NCBI GenBank assembly: GCA_914767715.1
Contig: OU612066.1
Span: 20,682,283-20,746,282, forward strand
DNA length: 64,000 nt
Direction: 5' to 3'
Source: Membranipora membranacea
Taxonomy: Eukaryota; Bryozoa; Gymnolaemata; Cheilostomatida; Membraniporidae
Shown here: one piece after another, positions 45,395 to 58,233 of the stretch
Layout: every line of letters starts with the position of its first letter
Numbering within the stretch: the stretch's first letter is position 1
The notes under the pieces: model-generated
What the model was told of the DNA's origin: nothing
Databases searched by the model: none
What the model saw: the letters and a program-made list of their open reading frames with translations, nothing else
Position numbers and translations under genes: made by a program

Positions 45395-48300
45395 CTACCA
45401 ATTCATTTTGAGCCCTAAGATTTTCCTAGAAAAATCTTGAACTGCTATTAGTTTATCTTTGCAGATTGTGATGTCGATGCAGAGAGCGTGAGCATGATCG
45501 TTCTGTGGCAGTCCTGCACATTTAATCTTCTTTAAAATGTGACCTGTAGACATAAATAAAGCAAATATAAGTTAATAGATATAAAGTTGAGTTCTGATTA
45601 GCAAGGAAGCTGTGCAGACAGTTTTTGGTTGAAATCAATCGTCTTTTTTGTTTCCTGGTTCATTTAGGATGATGAATTTTACCAATGATCCTGATACAGA
45701 TCCAAACAAAATATCTTGGCGATTGGGTTGATAGTTTATCTTACCTCCCTGTATGATGTACACCATCTGTCCTTTTCCTATCACATACACAGGTCCTCTC
45801 ATCTCATCTACACAAAGAGCGTAGGCCCCGGACACTTCTGTACATTCCCACACCAACTCTGGGTCTTGAGTATCACTTAGCCGATACTTTGAGATCTTGT
45901 CGTTGTAATCTAGTAAGACGAGATCACCATCGGGATGAAATGCTAAAGAGCGGATCCAATTACTGAGTTTTGGCAACGAGTGAGAGGTCTTTAGCATTGT
46001 TGATAGATTGTAAGTCATAAGTCTGTGGCCATCAGCGTTTGAAACGACAAGGTGTTTGTCATTTACAGTGAGTCTTGAAGGTTGGGAAGAGCTTATAATG
46101 GTGAGAAGTTTTTGGCGGTTTTGCAGACTGTCTATGGATAATACAAATACTTCACCATTTTTATTCATGTAGTAGATATTCCCGCTTTTTCGTAGATGAG
46201 TGACAGAATGTATAGATTTGTTGTTGGTGTCCTTATGTGTTCGGAATGTTTGAGTGATAAAGTCATAGACCATCAAGTATTGACTGCAGCTCAAGATGAG
46301 CTTATCTGAATAACTTCCAGCATCAAGTGATAAGCAGAAATCCCCAACGGTAGTGGTTATCGACGGCAAAGCTGTTAAAGTCCTTGGTATATGAGGAGCC
46401 AACTTAAATGCTTCATTCTCTCCGTATGACAGCACAACTGGAAAGTAAACCAAAAATAACTTGACTGTTCATCAAATTACATGGTTACAAAACTAGCCAT
46501 GGCATTAAACAGTGTGGTATATTTACAACTCACAACGAAGCAAAAGTAAAGATCGAATGAATTTTTGCTTCCTGCAGGTCGATTGAATCAAGAAGATCGA
46601 TAAACAATCTGAGAGTAAGAGAAGATAACACTTCGGTCAGTTCTACTGGCAACCATAACGTACCAGGGCAAACTGATATTAGATCAAATCTTATTATTAC
46701 TATTACATCATCATTATTAAGTACCTCCACTCTTGTCAAGCACTCTTTCGTCATTAGTAAACTCAGCACTGGTGTCCAGGTTATGTGCCTCAATAAGCTC
46801 ATCGTGCTGCTTCTGTCTCATGCTGACTATGGTTGATGTGCTGCTTTGGTGAAGGAATCGTTTTACCCCAGCTTGAGTTTGCTCCAGTGTTTCTGCTTTT
46901 TCTGACAGCTCAGTGATATAAACTTCAACCCTGTTCAGCTGTGCCATCTGGTAATTGGCGATATCTTGCTTTATCTCCAAAGCTCTCTTTTGGATCTCCT
47001 CAATCTGGGTAACAACATTATAAACAGGGAATTGTATTCACTCATAGATTGGGTCGATAAGCCAATGTGCTGGCTCTGCTTTGTTGTTGGTTGAGGAGAG
47101 AGCCAATGCCGGATCAGATAGTACTTTCCTGAATGTACATAATGAGAGATATTGAAGTAAAACTTCCTCTTGCACAATATCTCAAGAGATACTTTCATCT
47201 GACCTGGCAACGGCTCACTCCCACCCACCAGCCAATCAGAGCCAACACATAGGCTAAGAGTCTTTTTTTATAACAAGCCTGCCAAATCATTCCTTCAGGT
47301 GTAACTGATGGGTATGGAGATGTTTATGGTGGTGATGGCATCTATAGATGTATCTGTTCCTCCTGTAAGTAAATCATCCTACTAACCTGTCTCTCGGCGG
47401 TTGCCTCCACATGTTTGATCATGTCCTCGCATTTCTCATTTAGTGTATCCACAGTCTGCCACGTCTGTTTCTCAAGCTTACAAAGTTCTGTCACTTTATC
47501 AGAACATTTCTTCATCATTTCTGCAAAGTTCGCCTCCAAATTCTGTCGTATAGTTGCCAGAGAGAATGTCTCATGTTTTCCACCTTTAACACATTCATTG
47601 TGTTATCTTTGACATTCATTTCACCATGTGTTGGGGTTATTTTGATAATTTTATAGGGTTTCTACATCTTTCAACCGAAGAATTATTCAGGACATGATAA
47701 TATTATGCTTATTGGGAGATTTTTTGTATTAGTTATCTGCTACTGTCAACAAGGTAGACAGCTCTTGATTTGCTGTATCAAGAAGAAACACTGACTGAAC
47801 AATGTAGCTCTGGGATCTCCAACATCCTGCTCAATTCAATTCACGTACAAGGCATGTTTAATGCCGTTCAAATACCTTTAAAACAACTATCCACTATACA
47901 TCTGGTACAGAATAGCTCATCACACTTCTGACAGGCCGTTGATATGAGTTGAGTACTGTGGATTTGACATCGTCTCTTTGTGAAATAATCAGGTCTCTTA
48001 GCATAGATCTCTCTGCTCAGAACCTCATGATCATCATCGAAAAGCTGTCTGTGCGTCTGATGGTAATGAGAAGAGATAAGTGCTAGTGAGATGTTTTATT
48101 GCCTTACTGGTACAAAAGAGTTTGCTGTTAGAAAAAATAACAACTAGCTTATAACTGGACGGAATGTTTGGTTATCACAGGATGTCACAGCCATGTACCA
48201 ATTGTTCTGACTTTACCTGATGATGATCTTTGCACATCAATCTGCCACAATCCAGACAGTATGAAGTGGCTTCTTTACTATCCTTGCATGTTCCACATTG

Positions 48301-49389
48301 GAGATGTAGAGTTTCGCTGTCAGTATCCAAAAGAGCTTTTGTCGGAGACAGATCTGTGATCTTCACCTTTGGTAACTCTTCTATTTCAACAGTCAAGGCT
48401 TTGCTAAGGAAGTAAACAATTAGGAATGATTGACATGATTGCCCTATGTTACTTGACGGAGGTAATGAATGCGGACGGTTTCAGTGAGGGCAAGGCCTTG
48501 TCTAGTTATGAATGTTTACTTTGTGTCAGGTTAGACTAGTACTTTCTTTCGCGGTGAAATTTTGCGCCGAGGGTGTAATGGTGTTGTTGTTGCAATAGAC
48601 AGTTTTCTGAGCTCTTATTTATGCCTCAATTCGGAGTTGTCCTCCCTCCAGTTTGGTACTTTGTTCCCTCACCGCATAGGAAAAACCTGCTGAAAGAGGG
48701 TTATCTTGAAAACCGCTTATGATAGGATAAAAAAGATTTTTGATTCAGGGTCTGCACCATTGAAAGAGAGACAGGGTTTCCAAATCATTGGAGACTTGAA
48801 TGTTGATCAATCTTAATTTGAGTGACAAAACTCATGAAAATTTCTGCCAAATTTTCTGCAAAACAGGCAGAAAATGCTATAATTGACTATCCAATTACTA
48901 ATATTATTTCCCAAACTATGTCCATTGAGTTTTCAATGTTGCAGATTCTGAATCAAAAATAATTTTTATCCTATTATAAGCGATTTTCTAGATAACCCAT
49001 CTTTCAGCACGTTTTTCCTATGCGGCTAGGTTAAAAGTACCAAACTGGAGAGAGGACAACTCCGAATTGAGGCCTAAATCAGAGCTCGGAAAACTGTCTA
49101 TTATAGTGGCAACAAAAGTAGTGGCTGGATGACAAGGGTCTTTATGCCACCTAAAAGCATGAAGAAAAGTTAAGTTTGACCAAGAACCTTGTTATACGAA
49201 CACAACCTACCTACAAGCTCGACATTGCAGCTGATCCAGCTTCCAGTCATTTTGAAGACAAGTCAGACAGACGATATGCTGACAAGGTAGAAGTCTGGGG
49301 TCTGTCATCTCAGACAGCTCCTGGAAGCAGTATGTACATCTCTTCTGGGTAGATTCTTCCAAGATAATTGGACTATCTGAAGACGCCAT
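45395..49389 (-). CDS. TRIM-like RING/B-box/coiled-coil/propeller protein A
   Basis: Seven exons: 49389-49211, 48403-48217, 48056-47876, 47583-47387, 47004-46725, 46437-45745, 45543-45395. Phases match; 621 residues. A C3HC4 RING lies at about 18-58 (CTYC, CQHIVCLTC, CRAC), giving likely E3 ubiquitin ligase activity. Two B-boxes follow: B-box 1 (CGTC, CLDC, CKDHH) around 85-140 and B-box 2 (CQIH, CQKC, CTRC) around 150-185. A coiled coil spans about 190-340. The C-terminal ~280 residues have repeated beta-strand patterns (LTVNDKHLVVSNADG, IRSLAFHPDGDLVLLD) like an NHL/WD-type propeller, as in TRIM2/3/56-type genes. The last exon is supported by the matching exon of gene B; both end in NW before the stop. 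The orthologue is uncertain. Confidence 0.82.
48596..49100. mobile_element. ~501-bp long-TIR DNA transposon, copy 2
   Basis: The element 48598-49098 has TA at both sides (48596-48597, 49099-49100) and ends GACAGTTTTCTGAGC / GAGCTCGGAAAACTGTC. It is nearly identical to the copy at 17705-18207, including the centre, but has small deletions near one inner arm. It lies in intron 1 of TRIM-like gene A. Confidence 0.85.
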
Positions 49390-52308
49390 ATTCTTCAAAC
49401 AAAGAAATTTCACTATCAGTTATAAGAGGGGGACTACATTCACTAGAAAAATGGGAAATGGCTCGTGATACATCTTAACCAATACCATTGCCAGTCAGTC
49501 TTATCATGTAATTACCGTTTATAAGAGGGAGAGGAGGTTGGTTATGGATATCATGTTACAGTTAGATCGGGTACATATTTGCAAAGAGTTGCAGTACTGT
49601 GAATGGGCTTACAGCAGTTAGTGATATTAATAATCACAGACACCCTAAAAATAATCCATAACTTCAACATCAAATATAATTTGAGATGATTCTAAGGTTG
49701 GTTTATAGAAATAGCACCACGTTATTGGACCAACATGGGATAATGGGAGGATTAAAGCAGAGGGACTGATATAGAGCAGAATGTGGTCCGATAGCCTTTC
49801 TGACAATACCGGTACTGGACAGGGAGTTTGGGCAAAACTCCAAATTCCCTGTCCTTGACAACAGTCCCCTTCCAAAACAAGTTAAGACAAGCTCAAAAGG
49901 GTCAGAGTATATTAGAGACAGTGTACAGACTACAGGCACACACAACAAACAATAGTGATTGTGGATATCACACTTACCAACTAAGATTGGATAGCAATAT
50001 TGTCCAATATAGGGATTGAAAAAGGCACCGAATCCCTAGCTAGTTAGCTGAATACAAGCGCTTGTTCAAACCAGCTGCAAGTGCAGAACTAACTAACTAA
50101 CTAACTACCGTAAGTGCACAAACTAAGCACATAGCTCTTCTCTTTAATATTTACAATCGTAACGATATAAGATAACAAACGGCTTGAAAGTTGGTTCAAT
50201 GCCAGCACGATATGGTAGGGTAATTTTTATCAATATAAGGGGAATTCCCCTTTTCAATATAAATCAATAGATGTATATAATCCTGGACTGTAAAAATGCT
50301 AACCTTTGTCGTTGCTGTTTTTCACTCATTCAAAATTCTTTTACAGTTCTGTCTTCTGATTTCGTATGAAACTAAAAATGATCATAGCAGTGCTGCTACA
50401 TCATACTTAAAATGCTCAAAATCTGTTAGTATATATTTTATAATATGGTGAACATCTGATGATGTAATTCTCATAAAAGGCTGGAATGGCTTTCACTCGC
50501 TAGTGGTACCTTTCACCTGTTGAGCTTAACCCCATCTGTTGGCATGACAGACCAGAAGTTGTTGCAGTGTTTGTGAATGTTTTAATTGGGTTTAAAAAAA
50601 AAAAGAGACCTTGCAGGAAACTGCCCCTGGTTGTGGTCTACAATAAGATATAATGTTTTGGCTGAGTACGAAGTTAAATTGTACGCAAGACAGTTCCTGT
50701 ATCTGATTCACCATTCACCAACTCATTGCATAGACTGTTTTAGAGGTGTGCTATGCTCTACAACTGCCTCCTAATGAATGGTGCGAAGCCAAGATGTCAT
50801 GACTCAGTAGCTGAGCTCAGTAGTTTGAAAAGGCATTCAATTATCTTTTAGCAGCAACATTAATTTAGTGTTCTGGTAATAAAGGAAGAATCGCATGATA
50901 ACCAAAATAGAAAACCAAGAATACAACTGCAGATACATGTCTTGTCTTTGAGATGGGCTTGCCGAGATAACTCGGATCAACCTGGGTTCAGGTCTCAGGG
51001 ACCCATAGAACTCAAGCTACTTACTTATCACAACTTTGAGTGCAGCAAATGGAGTTCGACAAAGTAGATCAAAATGACAATACCCATATAGCTGTACTGA
51101 TAATAATATGTACCAAGCAAGCATTTTTTTATCGATTAAAGATAGTGCTTTTTTCTTTAATGTGGTTGATATGTTTCATTGATATTTAAACAAAGGTTTT
51201 CCACTGTAGTGATTTATATGTTATTTGAATGTTTTGTTATTGACCAATTTCATTCCACTGACCTTGAAGAGTCAGCAATAAATCATAACGCTGTCTAGAG
51301 GAATTGTTTAATTGCTCATCTTTACATAAAAATGCTAGCAGATTATCGTCAGGAGAGTGTCTCAAAGCTTAGGCAAAGGGGATGGTGGGTGGGGTGAGGT
51401 GCGGACAACCCACCAAACCAACCTCAGACAGCCTGCCCGGACTAGACCCCGGGCCTGTAGGATCATAAATAAATCTCATTAATTGATTAAGTAGCACAAA
51501 CATAGAATCATTACAGGGACTATCACCAAAGCAAACTCATCATTCCCACTGCAAAACCATGAAAGTCTGTCATTTGCTATTGTACTTCCAATATGTATAA
51601 AACTGTATTTACTGTTACTCGCCTTACACAGAAATAGCATTACATTGTGGGTGGTCACATCATGGGTGGTCATACAATACATTACTTATTAGTAGAAAAA
51701 AAGAAGTGGTGATACATTAAATGCTAACACCAAGGAGCAACAGTTACTCCTTGAATAAGTATAGTCTTCATACAGCATACTACGTACATTTCTACTGCGT
51801 ACTACATACACTACTTCTACTACTGCAGTTTCTTGTAGTAAATGGTTCTTACATTGTCACCATTGATATGAATTCATAATGAATATATATCAGTGATTGT
51901 CACATGCTCAATATTGGTCTCTTGAATCTGAGTCCCCCAGACTTGCCCCCCCCCCAACGCCGACAGCCCCTGTGGGAAAGTCTGAGAACAACACATGATT
52001 TTGCAGGAGTTGTCTGCTTTTAGATATTACAAGTTATTAAGGGGTCAGGACTAAAACTCATTTTGAATAAGGGCGGTCATTCATGACATTGACACATTGA
52101 CACTGTTTTATTATTGGACCCTTAGGCTATATAAAGTAAGATTAATATAGCAGTAATGAGAGGAAAAATCCAAGCAAATCCTGCAAAGTGCATAGACTAC
52201 CTGAATCTTGGTGTACAAAAGATGCTCTTCAATTCTATTTTCAGGTAAAGCTCACTGATTTTGTAACCTTACTGTCACATCTATCAGAGCAGATAGTATC
52301 ACATAGAT
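49390..52308. other. Interval between the two TRIM-like genes
   Basis: This contains the promoter of gene A and the 3' flank of gene B. No exon was recognised. It holds a hairpin at 49816-49853 (GGACAGGGAGTTTG against CAAATTCCCTGTCC), a (TAAC)n tract near 50090, a weak B-box-like GGGTTCAGGTC near 50985, and the dispersed repeat at 51930-52200. Confidence 0.5.
51930..52200. repeat. Dispersed repeat family 2, copy 1
   Basis: It starts GAGTCCCCCAGACTTGCCCC and continues through GAGTTGTCTGC, TTTTGAATAAGGGCGGTCAT, TTATTGGACCC and AGGCTATATAAAGTAAGATT to GTGCATAGACTA. The same order of blocks is found at 59025-59456. C-rich head fragments also lie at 18330, 23590 and, inverted, 56150. Class unknown. 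Confidence 0.75.
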
Positions 52309-55300
52309 TCACCAATTAAGTTTAAAGATTTTGACGCTGTTTGAGGCATTTTGAGTAGTCAGTAGCAGGTCTCCATGTAATGCGATGTCTGTGGACTTAG
52401 AACTTGCACCATCCATATTAGGCAAGCATGTCGATTTAAGTCTTCCCGCAATGCGACCTACACAATAATGACAGAAAATTCAATAAAGAGGTAACCCGCA
52501 TAATCATATACACTCAAAGATTAGGACTTAGCTAGACTTAGAAGTGAGAAGTTGTAGCAGACGATCAGCGATTTTATAAGCCGTTTTTAGGACAGGGAAA
52601 GGAAAGTTGTTATTATTATGTATATCAAAGATGGAAAACTATTCAAACAAAGAGAAACGAAAATCTTCATCAAAGCTGCGTGGTTTTTGGTTTGTAGAAT
52701 AAAACTCAAACATTGGTGGAAGGGTGATCATTGAAACAGTGTTTTTTGGGGTCTTTCAAACAAAAAACAGCCAAAACAGCAATGGCTTTGCCCACTCAAT
52801 GATGGAACTATATACAGTCGGAGTAAGCAATTGTGGAAAAAATTTGTCCAATTGAAAGATCAAATGAGTGATAATTTTGAGTGATAGTGATCATTTCTTT
52901 CAGTAGAGCATTGCTCTTTTTAATTTAAAGACCTCCCTGGTTCACTGTTAGCCAAACCTATTGAAAGCTCTTCTATCATTTTTTTCAGCTAGATCCTGGC
53001 ATCAAAACATGACAATTGATCATTCTAAAGCATAAAATAAGTAAAACGCAAAAATATAATCAACCACGCTTCTTACTACCTTCAGATATAATATACAGCA
53101 TCTGTCCTTTGCCAGTCACATACACCAGTCCCCTACGCTGATCCATGCAGAGTGCATAAGCCCCAGTGATGGCAGTGCATTCCCATAGCAACTTTGGTTC
53201 CTCAGTATTGCTTATTCTATATGTGCAAACTTTGCCTTCAATATCTAGGGTGACAAGATCTCCATTTGGTCCAAACTTCAGGGTGCGTAAGGGTTGCGGT
53301 AAGAGGTAGTTTCCCCTCAATCTAGCGTTAAAATCAAAAACTTGCAAATGAACTCCTGCAGCTGAGTTTGAGACAACCAAGAGATTGTTATTCGCAGCTA
53401 TTCTTGAGGTGTCAGTTGATGAAGGAGTGACAAAGAGTTCAGGTACAGCCACAGGACTATTCAGTGATACCTTGCCAATTCTTTTGTCAGAGTTAAGGTA
53501 GTACACCAGGTTATTATTTTGCTGCCTTGCCACTGAACAGACATGATAAGTGCTGGTTGTGGTATGGGTGTACTGGAGATCGGATGTGTAAGTCAGGAGG
53601 CTATTACCGCAACCAAATGTGATGGTACCAAGTTTATCAATGTCAATTGAATAGCAAGCGGCTCCAGACACCAACTTGAGCGACTTTTGATATACGATAG
53701 ATGATGGCGACAGCCCTTGCAGGGCATACTGTTCCACGTCCTTAAAACATAGTATAACTAAAAACAAGAACAAAAGCAAATTGAAATAGAATATAGAGGC
53801 ATATATTGATTACCGTCATTGCAAGTTCTGAGAACAGCCCATGATATTTTTAAGTGCTTAATATTTTATGTACATTGCAGGGTCCAAATAGTTCAAGGAC
53901 CTCCGCATGGATGTTAATTTTAGTCAGTATAAAAGGCAATCTTCATAATGATTTCTAAGAGGGTTCACTCAGCTTCCCTTCCCAAAGGAAAATCTGGAAT
54001 GTTTATGACTGGTACAATGCTCAAGAAATTTTCAAATTAAATGCTATAACCTCCGTTTTCAACGAGACTTTTTTCTTCACAGTCAAAGTTAGTGGTGGTA
54101 TCAAGGCTCTGGGCTTGCAGGAGTTCATTTTGTTTAGTTTGTCTCTCAGTTACAATAGTAGCTGTGTTGTTCTCCTTCAAGAACATCTTCATCAACACTT
54201 GAACCTCTTCAAGATCATCTGCCTTTCTCACCAGATCTGTGATATAGTCTTCGACTCTTTTCAGTCGATCTGATTGATAATCAGTGATTTCTTGTTTCAG
54301 CTCTGCAGCTCTCTTCTCAATTTCAGATACCTATGAATATAAAAAAAACATGTATTAGATTGAATAGTTGAAGATAGCAAATTTGGCTTCTTCCGATCAG
54401 GGATAATGGAAGTTCTCCCTGTTTTGATATAGTTCTCAACCTGCTAAGGGTTCGAGGATTTGAAAACTAACATATTATATTCTATATTAGTTGGTTTACC
54501 CAATTATATGTGACAATAAATCAGTTTGTTTTAGTAAAGGTTTTGTTGTGTGTTAGCCAAGACATAGGCCAGGAGAAACTCAAAGCCTGGCAAATCTGCT
54601 TGACCTCAGACAAAGCCAAATCCAACAAGTTGAGGGGCCGTATCTAAAACCAACATCATAGGAGGTTTTAAGCTAAGATTTGTTTCAGATATATCTCATC
54701 AGATTAATTGTTCTAACCTGTTTCTCAGCAGTCATGTCCACTTGATTTAACAAGGCTGCACATTTTTCATTTAGCGTATCCACAGTTTGCCATGTCTGTT
54801 TCTCCAGCTTGCATAGCTCAGTCACCTTATCTGAGCATTTCTTCATCATATCAGCAAATTGAGCTTCCAGATTTATGCGACTTGTGGCCAATGGGATTGT
54901 TTCATGCTTTCCTCCTGCAAATTTCATAATTGTTAATATGGCTTGGCCCTTCTGTGGTGTAGCGTGACAGGGACACTCTTGTGATCTTGGAGACCCAGAT
55001 TCAATTCTTTGGGCCGACTGAAGTACATTGATTGGTACTGGCACACCATTCATCCTAGCCAGGAATTTTCAGACGTGGATTTGCATTGCGCACCGTATGA
55101 TGATGATGCCAAAGAGTCCCTAGCGTTTGTATGAATAGAGTAACCAGATTCCTTGGGAGCCTGGGCATAGTGTGCGGAATGAGTACTACCAAGGAGTTAA
55201 AGACTATCAAGTCTTTAACTCCTTGGTACTATGGAAGCCAACATCTGTCCTCACGGGGAAATAATCTCTCCGCATTGAATCATTAGACTCGTAGTTTTTA

Positions 55301-56790
55301 GATATTATGATACATATGTAGGTGTTATCGTTTATATAGGTCTTTTTTATTTTTTGAAGAATTTATTTCATCTCTAACGGGTGCTGATAGAGGCACTTTT
55401 TTCCATTACAGAAAGTTTAATAGCTGCAGAAAAGTCACAGGCCAGCCATTCCCATGAGCAGCCTAACTGCAAGTACAAGATCTGTATGGGCCAAGTTGAA
55501 CAAATTCAGTTTGATGTTCTCCCACTGCCAAAGCTAGATTCAGTGTTGTAATTGATGAAATTTGCAAGTCTTTAATAATCACTTACCTTTACTACAGTCA
55601 TCTAAAGCACAACTCATGCAGAAAAGTTGATCACAACTCTGGCATGCTACCGCCACAGGTTTGGATTTATGTGTTTTGCAGCGCTCTACTTTGAAGAATC
55701 CTGGTTTTGTAGCATAGACATCGATGCTGATAACTTTGTGATCATCACCGTGGAACTGCCCGTGCATCTGCAAGTGATGACACTCAGCAATAAATGAAAA
55801 CTTGATGCTATTAGAAGACCTAAATGTCCCACATGATTATGACCTATGAGAGGAAACGTGAAAAGAATTTCCTCACCAATTCACAATTCAGAACACAGGC
55901 TAAAGGACCCAGATTATCCCTACTGTGTTGAGGCAATAGACTTAATAATTTTGGTGAAACTTAATTGCTTTGGCTGGCTGTAGGGTAACTCGTAACTCAA
56001 AAGATAGAAATTCCAGAAAATGATCCAGGGTTATTACAACTTCTCCAATGACAATGTATAACAATCATGCAACCTAAGTGATAAAGCGAGGCTGTTATTA
56101 ATTACTGCCTGTGGGCTGCAAAGAGCCGGGGGGGGGGGGGGGTCGTTTGACGGGGCAAGAGCCTTGGAAACTCAGACTAGGTAATGTTAACTCAAAATCC
56201 CGTATTTAATTCCCAGGACCCACCTCATCATGCTCTTTGCACATTAGTTTCCCACAATCAGTACAGTAAGCAGTGGCTTCTTTCCCATCGCCACCATCAC
56301 CAGCCACGCTGCAAATGTGAGACCCGCCGTCTTTCGCTAAATCTCCATCCAACTCATCGGCAATCCTAACTTGCGGCAAGACGTCAATGCTTGCAGTAGT
56401 GACTGCTTTGCTAAAAGAAAAAGGTTAATTTTGAAGCAAACCAAAAAAAAATTGAAAACCAATTACTTGATTCAATGACTACTGTATTATTTACGCAGTT
56501 GGTCACACTGTTGATCGACCATAAAAACATCATGTTAGCCTTGTTAAAGCTTTGTGTAATTTATCAGTTGCTCCTTTCTGAATGCCAAACATCAACAGTA
56601 TCGGCTCTTACCCGCAAGCTCGACATTGCAGCTCATCCAACTTCCAGTCATTTTCCAGGCAAGTCAGACAGACGATATGCTGACAAGGTAGAAGTCTGGG
56701 GTCTGTCATCTCAGACAACTCCTGGAAGCAGTATGTACATCTCTTCTGGTAGTGTTCTTCTACAGGTACTGTAGCTTCTGAAGTTGCCAT
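52309..56790 (-). CDS. TRIM-like RING/B-box/coiled-coil/propeller protein B
   Basis: Seven exons: 56790-56612, 56410-56224, 55767-55587, 54914-54718, 54330-54051, 53757-53080, 52457-52309. Phases match; 616 residues. Exon lengths equal those of gene A for six of seven exons (179, 187, 181, 197, 280, 149 nt); only the propeller exon differs (678 against 693). The RING (CTYC, CQHIVCLTC, CRAC) is almost identical to that of A, while the rest has diverged. B-box 1 has lost the second Cys of its first pair (HICSVAG where A has CGTC); B-box 2 (CKTH, CQSC, CMSC) is intact. Coiled coil about 190-340, propeller-like C-terminus to 616, ending LNW. A tandem duplicate of A. A ubiquitin ligase role is inferred from the RING. 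Confidence 0.82.
54960..55140 (+). repeat. Possible tRNA-derived SINE in TRIM-like gene B intron 3
   Basis: TGTGGTGTAGCGTGACAGGG followed by CAGATTCAATTC about 45 bp on resembles degenerate A and B boxes. The unit is less AT-rich than the flanks. No tail or target duplication was established. Confidence 0.35.
55187..55228. repeat. 19-bp perfect inverted repeat, 4-bp loop
   Basis: TACCAAGGAGTTAAAGACT (55187-55205) and its exact reverse complement (55210-55228) flank ATCA. It would form a strong hairpin. It lies in TRIM-like gene B intron 3, next to the possible SINE. Confidence 0.9.
56128..56145. repeat. Poly-G run (about 14 G)
   Basis: An unbroken G run lies in an inverted fragment of the C-rich dispersed repeat head (compare 51930). 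It sits in TRIM-like gene B intron 2. The exact length may suffer from sequencing error. Confidence 0.8.
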
Positions 56791-58233
56791 TGCTTATAAC
56801 AAGATCAGATATGGTTGATTCTACTGAAAGATGGCTGTAACCAACAAATTCAAACAGAAGTGGTGAAAGTGAAACTGAGCTTTACTTCCTGATGGCACCT
56901 TTATAAAGGACAAGGACAAGAAAGTTATAAATACCTTTGAAAAAGTATTGGTACATGCTAAAAAAAGATGATCAGTAGTCATCTTCTGGCGTACACATAG
57001 CCTAAATCCAGTGACCTTATAAAGAGAGTAAGCAACAACTTGTTATAGTGTTGTAGTGTGTCCTTGCCTAAGGTTGCCCTACTGGATTCAAATTGCTCAT
57101 TGACAACTTTAAACAACTGAGTACATGTTGACGGTTGACACTCAGCACAGGAACAACACATGTCATGCCAAAGTTCGATCAAATCAAGATATAGATGATC
57201 CACTTACCAATACTAGCGATCTATGATAGTTTTCAACTACACAATGCAGGCGATGTGGTGCGTGTGTACAAAGGTAGCGCTTTCACTCAGTAAATATAGT
57301 CATGTTTGAGAATAATAACAAGCACAACTCAGGGTATTTTTCATCGTAAAACGGGGAAGTCCCGTTGAAGTAAAACTAATCAATCATAAGTTATCAAGCT
57401 ATTACAATGCAGTTAACGTCAACCTTTTGTATTGACACAAGCTGTTAAATTTTTGACCTCTTAGTGACAAGTGCCCTTATCAAGCTTTCGCATTTCAACT
57501 CCCTATTTAGTATTATCATGTCATTAGGTAGATGATAGATGCACAAAAATTATCAAAAGCTCATGACTATTTTTCCATGAAAGCTGTTCAGCAATGAGTG
57601 AATGAAATTTTAGTGCAGAGTCAATGTGCTTGGAATGTCAGGTTTTGTCAAGTTTCTGTGTAGGCTACATGAAAACATTTCAGGAAAAACATAATTGACT
57701 GAATTGAAAGGGTCCAGATTGTAATATGGAAATTCACTTACAAAAGTTTTCTAAGCCATATGATTGTTTTGTGTACCAATAACACTGGATCTTTAAAAAG
57801 AAGAAGCATTGATGCATTGGTGGACTCACATATAGTAATGTAAAGGATTCCTATACGAACACAAAGACATCGTGCCCCGCTTTAACTTCAGGTAGCAACC
57901 ACAATAACATGTCCATTACATGACTTGTTCTGATGGCAACCTAGTAAATTCATCCTAACAAACTTATATAAATACCCTGCGGAGTGATGTGTGATATTTT
58001 AACTATTCAATACCTCACTCTCATATTTCAATCTGCAAGATGCTGATTTCAAAGAAGGAACTTCAACTTTGTTCATTTTCTATGTCAAGGGGGAGTGAAC
58101 TTAACAACAAACATCAACTGGCCTGTAGTAAACTCATTCTCATTATAACTTACTAAATAAACTTGAAATACACAAAGTTGATATATATGTCTTGTATTGT
58201 TATGAATGTAAAAAATTTAAATTTGATAAAACT
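56791..58233. other. Interval upstream of TRIM-like gene B, downstream of PIN4
   Basis: It holds the promoter of gene B and the 3' flank of PIN4. No exon was recognised. The 74-codon minus-strand frame at 56979-57203 has no family features and no downstream splice partner that I could identify; a 5' UTR exon is possible. Confidence 0.4.

Noticed and set aside
45635-46453. Gene A propeller exon read through to the stop at 45635
   Set aside because: A GT donor at 45744, an acceptor at 45544 and the parallel structure in gene B show that the last exon is 45543-45395.
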